64,000 nt of DNA from assembly GCF_006717145.1 (NCBI RefSeq), contig NZ_VFQF01000001.1, positions 620,001 through 684,000 of the forward strand. Direction: 5' to 3'. Origin of the DNA: Humibacillus xanthopallidus (GTDB lineage Bacteria > Actinomycetota > Actinomycetes > Actinomycetales > Dermatophilaceae). Positions 50,043-58,085 of this stretch are shown piece after piece. The position numbers were made by a program, and so were the translations under genes. Below the pieces are notes generated by a model. It searched no databases. It was not told the DNA's origin and saw nothing but the letters and a program-made list of their open reading frames with translations. Within the stretch, counting starts at the first letter, position 1. Every line of letters begins with the position of its first letter.

Positions 50043-50114
50043 TCGACAGAGCAGCCCGCCCGACGCCCACATCGACAGAGCAGCCCGCCCGATCCGGGCG
50101 AGCTGCTCTGTCGA
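50043..50114. terminator. Terminator with a duplicated left arm
   Basis: TCGACAGAGCAGCCCGCCCG-A occurs twice in direct orientation (50043-50063 and 50072-50092) and is followed by one near-complementary right arm (50094-50114, two mismatches). Either left arm can pair, giving a short-loop or a 30-nt-loop hairpin. It separates the converging RDD and DUF4191 genes. Confidence 0.9.
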
Positions 50115-50147
50115 CTGGCCGAGGTGCGCCGTGGCCGGCGCCCGCAC

Positions 50148-50891
50148 TCACTTGCCGCGCAGTGCCTTCCGGTCCATGCGGGCCTTCATCGGGTCGACGC
50201 CCGGCGGCAGGGGAGCGCGGATGCCGCCGAGGGACTTGAGGCGCTTGTTCACGAGGGACATCTCGTCCTTGGTGATGGTCGCCTTGAGGCGCTGCACCTT
50301 GCTCGCGAGCTTGGGCAGGGGCACCTCGCCCTCGCCGTTGCCGACGCGGATCGTCGTGACCGGCACGCCCGGAGCGACGCGCTCGACGCGCTTCTTCTCG
50401 GCGGCGAGCAGCTTCTGCACGCGGCCCGAGGGGCCCTCGCCGACGAGGACGACACCCGGACGCCCGAGCGCGCGGTAGACCATCGCGGCCGACCGGATGT
50501 CGCCGGGACGGGCGACGTCGGCAGCGACCGGCTCGCGCTCGGTGTACCACCCGCGGCGGATCGACGTGAGCGCGGCGCCGACGGCGCCGGCCTGACCGTC
50601 GATGCGGGCATAGGCGGCCCGCTCGGCGCGGCGGCTCATGACGATGGTGGCCGCGAGGATGCCGAAGAGGACACCGAAGATGCCGAAGATCCACGGCAGC
50701 TTGAGCAGGATCCCGACGACGAGCAGCAGGGCGAAGGTGCCGAGGAAGGCCAGCAGCATCCACCACCCGATGACCGGGTCGGACTCCTTGGAGACGCGGT
50801 AGACATCGATGATCTGGGACAGGCGTCCCTGCTTCTTCTCGGCGGGCGCGCTGTCGCCGCCCTTGTTGCGTGCGAAGGGGTTGCGTGGCAT
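50148..50891 (-). CDS. DUF4191 membrane protein
   Basis: 247 aa. Two adjacent hydrophobic segments (residues about 42-85: W-W-M-L-L-A-F-L-G-T-F-A-L-L-L, then I-F-G-I-F-G-V-L-F-G-I-L) form a hairpin in the membrane; the remainder is basic and cytosolic, ending in a Lys/Arg-rich tail. The family is confined to actinomycetes and sits beside lipA (Rv2219 in M. tuberculosis). No function is known. It begins 5 bp after the lipA stop and is likely co-transcribed with it. Confidence 0.92.
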   Translation of the reverse strand: MPRNPFARNKGGDSAPAEKKQGRLSQIIDVYRVSKESDPVIGWWMLLAFLGTFALLLVVGILLKLPWIFGIFGVLFGILAATIVMSRRAERAAYARIDGQAGAVGAALTSIRRGWYTEREPVAADVARPGDIRSAAMVYRALGRPGVVLVGEGPSGRVQKLLAAEKKRVERVAPGVPVTTIRVGNGEGEVPLPKLASKVQRLKATITKDEMSLVNKRLKSLGGIRAPLPPGVDPMKARMDRKALRGK

Positions 50892-50895
50892 GGGG

Positions 50896-51921
50896 TCAGG
50901 ATACGGCGCCGGCGGCGCGGGCCACCAATGACGCCGCCTCCTGGCGGGCGGGCGCGGCAGCGGCCTCGGCGAGGTGCGACAGGTGCTCGGGGATCGGGCG
51001 GCCCCACTTGCCCATCGCGGTGGCCCAGAGCCGCCCGGCCCGGTAGGACGAGCGCACGAGCGGGCCGGCCATGACGCCCTTGAAGCCCATCTCCTCGGCG
51101 ACGTCGGACCAGTGCACGAACTCCTCGGGCTTGACCCACCGGTCGATCGGGTGGTGCAGCTTCGAGGGGCGGAGGTACTGCGTGATCGTGAGGATGTCGC
51201 ACCCGGCCTCGTGCAGGTCGCGGATCGCCTCCTCGATCTCGGTGTCGGTCTCGCCCATGCCGAGGATGAGGTTGGACTTCGTGACGAGCTCGGCCTCGCG
51301 AGCCATCGTCAGCACCTGGAGCGACTTCTCGTAGGTGAAGGCCGGGCGGATCCGCTTGAAGATGCGCGGCACCGTCTCGAGGTTGTGGGCGAAGACCTCG
51401 GGTCGCGCGTCGAAGACCTGGCTGACGAGCTCGGGCTTCGCGCCGAAGTCGGGCGGCAGGATCTCGACGCCGGTGGTGGGGTTGAGCAGGTGGATCTGGC
51501 GGATCGTCTCGGCGTAGAGGCCGGCGGCGCCGTCGGGCTGGTCGTCACGCGCGACGCCCGTCACGGTCGAGTAACGCAGGCCCATCTGGCGCACCGACTC
51601 GGCCACGCGGCGCGGCTCGTCGAGATCGAGGGTGGTCGGTCGCCCCGTCGCGATGTCGCAGAAGTCGCAGCGCCGGGTGCAGACGTCACCGCCGATGAGG
51701 AAGGTGGCCTCGCGGTCCTCCCAGCACTCGAAGATGTTGGGGCAGCCGGCCTCCTGGCACACCGTGTGCAGGCCCTCGCTCTTGACCATCGAGTGCAGGG
51801 CGGTGAACTCCGGCCCCATCTTGGCGGTCGTGCGGATCCACGACGGCTTGCGCTCGATGGGGGTCTCGGCGTTGCGCGCCTCGACGCGCAGCAGACGACG
51901 GCCGTCGGGAACGACAGACAC
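50896..51921 (-). CDS. lipA: Lipoyl synthase
   Basis: 341 aa radical-SAM enzyme that inserts two sulfurs into octanoyl groups on lipoyl domains. Auxiliary cluster [12 protein letters not shown] (residues about 75-86) and the SAM cluster C-T-R-R-C-D-F-C (near 101). I use GTG 51921, with AAGGAG 5 bases upstream, rather than the longer frame to 51978. Its client, the E2 protein at 60764, and LipB at 56191 are nearby, but unlike the usual order lipA and lipB are separated by an ABC exporter and a secreted protein. Confidence 0.96.
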   Translation of the reverse strand: MSVVPDGRRLLRVEARNAETPIERKPSWIRTTAKMGPEFTALHSMVKSEGLHTVCQEAGCPNIFECWEDREATFLIGGDVCTRRCDFCDIATGRPTTLDLDEPRRVAESVRQMGLRYSTVTGVARDDQPDGAAGLYAETIRQIHLLNPTTGVEILPPDFGAKPELVSQVFDARPEVFAHNLETVPRIFKRIRPAFTYEKSLQVLTMAREAELVTKSNLILGMGETDTEIEEAIRDLHEAGCDILTITQYLRPSKLHHPIDRWVKPEEFVHWSDVAEEMGFKGVMAGPLVRSSYRAGRLWATAMGKWGRPIPEHLSHLAEAAAAPARQEAASLVARAAGAVS

Positions 51922-51982
51922 GGGGGCTCCTTGGTCGGGATTTGCTGCTCCGGACAGGTTACGCCCCCGCGGCGACAACCCT

Positions 51983-51996
51983 TGACGGCGCCGTCA
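51983..51996. promoter_or_regulatory. 14-bp palindrome upstream of lipA
   Basis: TGACGGCGCCGTCA is a perfect palindrome about 62 bp upstream of the lipA start, between lipA and the ABC permease gene. It could be an operator; I cannot name a regulator. Confidence 0.35.
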
Positions 51997-52049
51997 CGCC
52001 ACCACGCCACCGCGACAACCGGGGTATGCCGTCCGGCCGGCTCATGCGG

Positions 52050-53141
52050 TCAGGTCACGTCGCGGGCGCGGAAGGTGGCGAGGGCCGCGGCGACCCCCAG
52101 CACGGTGACGACGATCAGGTAGGTCCACGAGGCGGTGTAGGAGTGCGGCATCGACACGGACTGGCACCCGTCGGCGCCGCACCGGGTCGCGAAGTAGGTG
52201 GTTCCGTCGCTCACGAACCCCTGGATGTTGGTGCGCAGGAACCACGGCTGGAGCCGGCCCTCGGCGAACGCGTTGGCGATGAAGCCCTCGACGAGGACGA
52301 GCCAGCCGACGACGAGCCCGATGACGCCGGCCGTCGAGCGCAGGAGCAGACCGATGACCGCACCACCCAGGCCGCCGAGCGCGACGATCACCACGACCCG
52401 CAGCAAGGACTGGCCCGCGGTGTCTCCGGGCACGATCGGAGCCTCCGCGATCGGGAGGTCGGCACCCGGCCGGTTGACGGTCGTCACGAGGGTGGCTCCG
52501 AGCGCAGCGAGGCCGACGCCGAGCGCCCCGACCGCGAGACCGCCGATGCCTGCGGCCACGAGCTTGGAGGTGCCGACCCGCAGACGCCGGGGCTCGAACG
52601 TCAGCCAGTTGCCCATCGAGCCGGCTGCGAACTCGGCGGCGACGAAGCTCGCACCGAGGATGAACGCGAGGAAGCCGAAGATCCAGACGCCGCTCTCGAC
52701 GATCGACGAGGTGATGGCGGTGCGCTCGGCGGCCACGATGCCGAACGCCGCAGGAGACGGGGGGTCGAACATCTGCTCGCACCGGAAGTCGCCGGGCCCG
52801 CCGCCGGAGGCGTCTGCGCCGCTGGCAGCCTGGTCGCGCTGGCAGGCCTCGATCTGGGCGGCCTTCTCGTCGGCTGGGATCGAGGCGTTCTGTCGCGTCG
52901 TCTCGGCGACGATCGAGGAGTAGTCGTCGATACGCTCGGCGAGCGCCTCGGGTCGGGTCTGCTGGTAGGCGGCATAGGCCGAGACCCCGACGAAGGCGAC
53001 GACGGCGACGAGCACGACCTTGGCCATCCGACGCCACCACAGGCGCCGCAGCTCGACGCCGACGAGGCCGACGAAGGACGTGCCGGTGGGTCTCACCCCG
53101 GCGCGGGGGCGTGAGTCAGGAGTGAGGAGCGTGCCACTCAC
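52050..53141 (-). CDS. ABC-2 type transporter permease
   Basis: 363 aa. A first membrane segment (residues 40-60), a large extracellular domain (about 65-145) with two Cys (A-C-Q-R, R-C-E-Q), then about five more segments. GTG 53141 overlaps the stop of the ATPase gene (GTGA). The last loop contains a second Cys pair (R-C-G-A-D-G-C). Permease half of an exporter of unknown cargo; resembles bacitracin-type or Na+-export ABC-2 systems only in general layout. Confidence 0.86.
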   Translation of the reverse strand: MSGTLLTPDSRPRAGVRPTGTSFVGLVGVELRRLWWRRMAKVVLVAVVAFVGVSAYAAYQQTRPEALAERIDDYSSIVAETTRQNASIPADEKAAQIEACQRDQAASGADASGGGPGDFRCEQMFDPPSPAAFGIVAAERTAITSSIVESGVWIFGFLAFILGASFVAAEFAAGSMGNWLTFEPRRLRVGTSKLVAAGIGGLAVGALGVGLAALGATLVTTVNRPGADLPIAEAPIVPGDTAGQSLLRVVVIVALGGLGGAVIGLLLRSTAGVIGLVVGWLVLVEGFIANAFAEGRLQPWFLRTNIQGFVSDGTTYFATRCGADGCQSVSMPHSYTASWTYLIVVTVLGVAAALATFRARDVT

Positions 53142-54100
53142 GACACGCCTCCGACCGCACGACCGCCGGCCAACCGGTCGGACTCGCTGCCGAGCCCCTC
53201 GTCGGCCGTGAGCGCGAGGAACGCCGACTCGAGGTCGGGACGCACCGGCACGAGCTCGGCGACATAGAGGCCGTGGCCGGCGAGCGCCCGGGTGACTGCA
53301 GACGGGTCGTCGGCGGCGACGAGCAGGTGCTGCCCGTCGCGCGTGAGGCTGAACCCCGCGGTCTCGAGCAGCTGCTGCGCCCGGTCGGGGGAGGCCACGC
53401 CGACGCGCACCTGGGAGACACCGGAGCCACCGAGGATGTCGCGCACGTAGCCCTCCGCGAGCAGCGACCCGTGCCCGATGATCGAGACGGTGTCGGCGAC
53501 CTGCTCGACCTCGGCGAGGATGTGCGAGCTGACGAGGACGGTCTTGCCTTGTGCGCCAAGCGATCTCATCGTGTCGCGCACCTCGCGGATGCCGGCCGGG
53601 TCGAGCCCGTTGGTGGGCTCGTCGAAGATGAGCAGGTCGGGGTCCTTGAGGAGGGTCGCCGCGATCGCGAGGCGCTGCTTCATGCCGAGGGAGAAGCCGG
53701 CATACCGGTCGCGCCCGCGGTCACGCAGGTGGGTGGCCTCGAGCACCTCGTCGACGCGTGCCCGAGGGCTGCCGATGGCGCCCGCGAGGAGCGTGAGGTT
53801 CTGCCTGGCGGTGAAGGTCGGGAAGAACTTGGGGGACTCGACGATGGCCCCGACGCGGTCGATGACGTGCGGCAGCCGCTGCGGCACCTCCTCGCCGAAG
53901 ACCTCGGCCGTGCCGGAGTCGGCGCGGATGAGCCCGAGCAGCATGCGGATCGTCGTCGTCTTGCCCGAGCCGTTGGGCCCGAGGAAGCCGTGCACCCCGC
54001 CGCGGGGCACGCTCATCGTCAGGCCGCTGACGGCGACGCGCCGCGAGCCGCGGCTAAGATAGGTCTTGCGAAGGTTGACGGTGCGGACGGCGACGTCCAT
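53138..54100 (-). CDS. ABC transporter ATPase
   Basis: 320 aa from ATG 54100 (GGGGGG just upstream); the frame is open further but lies in non-coding-like sequence. Walker A G-P-N-G-S-G-K-T-T near 41, signature F-S-L-G-M-K-Q-R near 135, Walker B L-L-I-F-D-E-P-T-N-G-L-D near 156, switch His in V-S-S-H-I-L. The C-terminal 100 residues form a small regulatory domain as in CcmA/BcrA-type exporters. Paired with the permease at 52050. Confidence 0.92.
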   Translation of the reverse strand: MDVAVRTVNLRKTYLSRGSRRVAVSGLTMSVPRGGVHGFLGPNGSGKTTTIRMLLGLIRADSGTAEVFGEEVPQRLPHVIDRVGAIVESPKFFPTFTARQNLTLLAGAIGSPRARVDEVLEATHLRDRGRDRYAGFSLGMKQRLAIAATLLKDPDLLIFDEPTNGLDPAGIREVRDTMRSLGAQGKTVLVSSHILAEVEQVADTVSIIGHGSLLAEGYVRDILGGSGVSQVRVGVASPDRAQQLLETAGFSLTRDGQHLLVAADDPSAVTRALAGHGLYVAELVPVRPDLESAFLALTADEGLGSESDRLAGGRAVGGVS

Positions 54101-54227
54101 GAACCCCCCTGTCGTCCCCGGTATCTGTGAGCGACACCCTAGGGGTCGGCGCGGACAGCCGGGGGGTCCGCGCCCCGTGTCGCGGCGTACGAGACCGAGG
54201 GGGCACTCTCCCAGCCATCCCGAGACG

Positions 54228-54264
54228 CACGTATGCCGCCCGGCCGGGCCGGGCGGCATACGTG
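54228..54264. terminator. Hairpin built from two inverted GGCATAC motifs
   Basis: A perfect 16-bp stem (CACGTATGCCGCCCGG at 54228-54243 with its complement at 54249-54264) and 5-nt loop, 20 bp beyond the stop codon of the Asp-box protein gene. It probably ends that transcript. Both arms contain the dispersed heptamer. Confidence 0.85.
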
Positions 54265-54284
54265 ATGGTGGTCGTGCGGTCCGG

Positions 54285-56057
54285 TCAGAGCTGGCCTGAG
54301 CGGATCACGACGTCCTGCTGGTGGATCGATGTCGGGACGAACTCCGTGCCGTAGAACCACACGACGTCCTGGACGTTGTTGCTGTCGGTCCAGAGGGCGT
54401 GAGCCTGCTTGTCAGAGCCCACGGTGAGGTCGGTGTAGTCGCCGAAGAAGGCGCCCCCGAAGCCGTAGCGCGTGTTGATCGGGTGGGTGCTCATGACCCG
54501 GGTGTGGGTGAGGTCGGTGACGACGTAGTCGAGCCGGGTGTTGTGCACGTAGGGACCGAGCGTGTCGCAGCTGATGCGCCCGACGGGCGGCGCCTGTGCG
54601 CTCGCGCACGTCTGCCACGGCGACACGACGTCGCCGCGGTAGGCGCCGAGGTAGACGTGGCCGTCAGGGCCCACGCCGACCGCAGGGAAGATGTCCTCGA
54701 TCGGAGACGGGGACGGCGCGTTGAGCGCACCACCACCGGGCTGGCTGACGGGGTAGCCGACGGCGACCCGGTCGCCCGGCGCGAAGACGGCGCTGGGGGC
54801 CGACCACGTGGCCCCGCCGTCGGTCGACGTGCTGTAGACCGCCGTCGAGGCGCCGCTGCTCGCTGTCGTCCACGTCGCGTAGAGGCTCCCGTCGGGAGCG
54901 ACGGCCGCGGCCGGGAAGCTGTTGACGCGGAAGACGGTGTCCTTGAGCGAGTCGCTGTCGGTGAGCTGCGCGATCGCGACGGGCTTGCCCCAGCTCGCCC
55001 CGCCGTCGGTCGACTTCACGACGTAGGTCGAGCTGTGCGTGGCGAGCCGGGTGGAGCCCTCGAAGAAGACGTAGAGGGAGCCGTCCGGACCGACGACGGG
55101 CCGCGAGCCCTGGTCGTAGAGGACGTTGCCCGAGATCGACGTCGGCGTGGTGAACGTGTGCCCGTGGTCGCTCGAGGAGGCGAAGAAGATCGGCGACTGG
55201 ACGAAGGCGCCGTTGTGCGCGTTGAAGATGTAGCGCGTCCACGTCACGTACACGCGGTCGCGGTAGGGGCTGCTCGCGTGGGAGTCGGCGGCGATCCACT
55301 CCTTGTCGTTGAAGATCGCGGGGGAGGTCGTCGGGTTGATGAAGGTCGGGGCGCCCCACGTGAGGGCGCCGGCTCCGCTGAAGGTGCCTCGGTTGACGGT
55401 CACGGTGTTCGGCGGCGCGTCGCGGTCGAAGCCGAGGCCGGCGAAGTAGGCCGCCCCCCGGCTGTCGAAGGTGAGGGCCGGGTCTCCGCCGGCGTCGTAC
55501 CGGCCGCCGGTCAGGCGGGTGACGCCCGGGATGAGCGTGCCGATGTCCGACGGGCTGGAGGATGAGGCCTGCCACGTCGAGCCGCCGTCGTTGGAGTAGT
55601 AGGTGCCGGAGTAGGCGTCACCGAGGGCGCTGCACGGTGTGCCGGAGATCGTGCACGACCACGTGCGCGCCACGTAGTCGTTGGCGCCCGCCACGACCCG
55701 CTGCGGGTTGTTGGGGTCGACGGCGATCGCCGTCTCGTTCTGGGGCGCCGCTGCCGTGTCGCGGTTGACGGTCACGGCCGGGCCCTGCACGGACGTGCCG
55801 TCGAGCGGGCTCGAGAGCACGAAGCCCGGCGTGATGGCTGGGGTTGCCGGGCCGGTGTAGGGGCCGTCGACGGCCTCCTCCTCGACGTAGGAGGAGAACC
55901 GGATCTGCAGCCCGGCCGTGCCGTTCAGCGACGCCACCTTGCCCGCCAGGGTGGTGATGTCGTAGGTGGGAGTCACGGCCGAGGCCGCGCCCCCGGTCAA
56001 CATCCCTGCGGCCGCGACGCTTGCCGCCACCGCGAGTGGAACCACGAACTTGCGCAC
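54285..56057 (-). CDS. Secreted sialidase-like (Asp-box) protein
   Basis: 590 aa. GTG 56057 with GGAGG 5-9 bases upstream. Signal peptide V-R-K-F-V-V-P-L-A-V-A-A-S-V-A-A-A-G with cleavage near A-S-A. At least four Asp-box repeats are visible: S-N-D-G-G-S-T-W, S-S-D-H-G-H-T-F, S-T-D-G-G-A-S-W, S-T-D-G-G-A-T-W, spaced as in six-bladed propellers. The arginine triad of true sialidases is not obvious, so sugar cleavage is unproven. It is an accessory gene inserted between lipB and the ABC exporter. Confidence 0.85.
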   Translation of the reverse strand: MRKFVVPLAVAASVAAAGMLTGGAASAVTPTYDITTLAGKVASLNGTAGLQIRFSSYVEEEAVDGPYTGPATPAITPGFVLSSPLDGTSVQGPAVTVNRDTAAAPQNETAIAVDPNNPQRVVAGANDYVARTWSCTISGTPCSALGDAYSGTYYSNDGGSTWQASSSSPSDIGTLIPGVTRLTGGRYDAGGDPALTFDSRGAAYFAGLGFDRDAPPNTVTVNRGTFSGAGALTWGAPTFINPTTSPAIFNDKEWIAADSHASSPYRDRVYVTWTRYIFNAHNGAFVQSPIFFASSSDHGHTFTTPTSISGNVLYDQGSRPVVGPDGSLYVFFEGSTRLATHSSTYVVKSTDGGASWGKPVAIAQLTDSDSLKDTVFRVNSFPAAAVAPDGSLYATWTTASSGASTAVYSTSTDGGATWSAPSAVFAPGDRVAVGYPVSQPGGGALNAPSPSPIEDIFPAVGVGPDGHVYLGAYRGDVVSPWQTCASAQAPPVGRISCDTLGPYVHNTRLDYVVTDLTHTRVMSTHPINTRYGFGGAFFGDYTDLTVGSDKQAHALWTDSNNVQDVVWFYGTEFVPTSIHQQDVVIRSGQL

Positions 56058-56190
56058 CGTCGCCTCCTGGGGAAAGAAGAGACCGGCCGACCACGGGTGT
56101 GGCGCAGCAGGCGGCGACGCATCTCGACGGTAGACCCGCCTCAGGAGACCGGTCAACGAACCGGTCGCCCCCTCCGGCGCGGCGGCGGGG

Positions 56191-56856
56191 CTACGCCTGC
56201 TCGAGGACCCGGCGGTTGGGCTGGAGCGTCGGCAGGATGTCGGCGAGGTGCTTCTCGACGTGGGGGAGCACCTCGGTCACCGGCACGTCGCGGCCGAGCT
56301 CGAAGGAGAGCGAGGTGACGCCGGCGCCGACGATGCCGCACGGGATGATGACCTCACCCCAGGACAGGTCGGGGTTGCAGTTGAAGGCGAAGCCGTGCAT
56401 GGCGACCTGCCGGCTGACGCGGATGCCGATGGCACCGATCTTGCGCCGCGGGCCGCGGTCGTCCTGCGCGATCCACGTGCCGCTCTCGCCGTGGACGCGA
56501 CCGGCGTCGACACCGAAGTCGGCGCACACGCGGATCATCATCTCCTCGAGGTGGCGCACGTAGCCGACGACGTCGATCGGCGCGGGCAGCCGCACGATCG
56601 GGTAGCCGGTGATCTGGCCCGGCCCGTGCCAGGTGATCTTGCCGCCGCGGTCCACGTCGACGACGGGCGTGCCGTCGGTGGGTCGCTCCTGCGGCTCGGT
56701 GCGCTTGCCGGCCGTGTAGACGGGGGAGTGCTCGAGCAGGAACACGGTGTCGGGCTCCTCGCCGCCCACGACCTTGGCGTGCATGTCGCGCTGGATCTGC
56801 CAGGCCTGCTCGTAGTCGACGAAGTCGGGGTCGAGGCCGAGGTGCACGAAGCGCAT
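56191..56856 (-). CDS. lipB: Octanoyl-ACP:protein octanoyltransferase
   Basis: 221 aa. It transfers octanoyl groups from acyl carrier protein to lipoyl domains, the step before LipA. Motifs: [12 protein letters not shown] (residues near 71), the catalytic Lys in R-K-I-G-A-I-G-I-R and the nucleophile Cys in I-P-C-G-I. Start ATG 56856. It is on the same strand as lipA and the E2/Lpd genes, 80 bp from the divergent Gfo/Idh/MocA gene. Confidence 0.96.
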   Translation of the reverse strand: MRFVHLGLDPDFVDYEQAWQIQRDMHAKVVGGEEPDTVFLLEHSPVYTAGKRTEPQERPTDGTPVVDVDRGGKITWHGPGQITGYPIVRLPAPIDVVGYVRHLEEMMIRVCADFGVDAGRVHGESGTWIAQDDRGPRRKIGAIGIRVSRQVAMHGFAFNCNPDLSWGEVIIPCGIVGAGVTSLSFELGRDVPVTEVLPHVEKHLADILPTLQPNRRVLEQA

Positions 56857-56918
56857 GGCGCCAGCCTACGGCGTGATGCGTGAGCCGACGGTCGGCCGGG
56901 TTGCGCTGGACGGCATAC

Positions 56919-56944
56919 GCCCCCTAGGAAGGCGGTATGCCGTC
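56919..56944. repeat. Inverted GGCATAC pair at the start of the oxidoreductase gene
   Basis: GACGGCATAC (56919-56928) and its complement GTATGCCGTC (56935-56944) face each other across 6 bp, with a few flanking bases pairing imperfectly. The right copy contains the ATG of the oxidoreductase gene, so the motif also forms its first codons. Confidence 0.75.
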
Positions 56945-57995
56945 CGCGACCTCTCAGTCCCGCCCACCCGTCCGCGTCGGCCTCGTGGGCTACGGCTCCG
57001 CCGGGCGCGGCATCCATGCGCGCCTCATCGCGAGCGCCGGGCTCGAGGTGGCCGTCGTCGTCACGGGCAACCCGGAGCGCGTGGCACAGGTGCACGAGGA
57101 CCACCCGGAGGCGCGAGTCGTCGGCGACCTGGAGGCGCTGCTCGCGGGCGGAGGCGTCGACGTCGTCGTGCTCGCGTCGCCCAGCGGGGTGCACCGGGAG
57201 CAGGCCGAGACCGTCATCCGTGCGGGGCTGCCGCTCGTCGTCGACAAGCCTCTGGCGACCGATGCCCGGCTCGCGCTCGAGGTCGTGCAGCTCGCGGAGC
57301 GGGCGGGCGTGCCGCTGACCGTCTTCAACAACCGGCGCTTCGACCCCGAGCTGCCGGCGCTGCTCCGGGTGCGCGACGAAGGTCTCGTCGGTGAGATCTG
57401 GCGAGCCGAATACCGTTGGGATCGTTGGCGACCCGTGCCCAAACAGCGGTGGCGCGAGAAGGTCACGGCTCTGGAAGGGGGCGGCCTGCTCCTCGACCTG
57501 CACACGCACCTCGTCGACCAGGCGGTCATCCTCCACGGTCCCGTGCTCTCCGTCTATGCGGAGATCGACGCGCGCACCACCGTCGCCGAGGACGACACCT
57601 TCGTCGCGCTGCGGCACGAGTCCGGCGTCGTCAGCCACGTGTGGTCGAGCTCGGTCAACGGCGCGCCGGGGCCGCGGGCTCGGGTCAACGGCTCGGAGGG
57701 TGCCTACGTCATCGGCAAGCAGTTCGACGACGTCAGCGCCTTCATGGAGTTCGCCAACGAGGGCGATGCCGTCGGCTGGATCGTGCGCGGCGACGAGAGG
57801 GAGCCGGGCCCGGTCGTGACCGACGCCGACGAGGCCGACTTCTACCGTGCGGTGGCTGCGGCGCTGGCGTCGGAGGACCCCCGGTCGGCGATGCCGGTCG
57901 ACCCCCGCGACGCGGTGCACGTGCTCGCCGTCATCGACGCCGCCCGGGTCAGTGCCGGCGAGGGGCGCATCGTCGAGGTCGTCACGCCGCGCTGA
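56937..57995 (+). CDS. Gfo/Idh/MocA-family oxidoreductase
   Basis: 352 aa NAD(P)-dependent enzyme. Rossmann motif G-L-V-G-Y-G-S-A-G-R-G-I-H (residues 15-27), conserved V-D-K-P-L-A-T (near 103), and the catalytic-type G-G-G-L-L-L-D-L-H-T-H-L (near 182-193) with the His used in this family. Substrates are usually sugars or inositols; none can be assigned. No other sugar gene is beside it. The ATG lies in the inverted GGCATAC pair; the upstream GGAAGG gives a normal ribosome-binding site. Confidence 0.9.
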   Translation: MPSATSQSRPPVRVGLVGYGSAGRGIHARLIASAGLEVAVVVTGNPERVAQVHEDHPEARVVGDLEALLAGGGVDVVVLASPSGVHREQAETVIRAGLPLVVDKPLATDARLALEVVQLAERAGVPLTVFNNRRFDPELPALLRVRDEGLVGEIWRAEYRWDRWRPVPKQRWREKVTALEGGGLLLDLHTHLVDQAVILHGPVLSVYAEIDARTTVAEDDTFVALRHESGVVSHVWSSSVNGAPGPRARVNGSEGAYVIGKQFDDVSAFMEFANEGDAVGWIVRGDEREPGPVVTDADEADFYRAVAAALASEDPRSAMPVDPRDAVHVLAVIDAARVSAGEGRIVEVVTPR

Positions 57996-58085
57996 CCCGG
58001 CGACTCGCGGCCGTCGTCGGGGGCTGACCCTCGGGCCTGTGGATGACGCCAGCGACGGAGCCGGCCGCCCTGTGACGATGAACGG

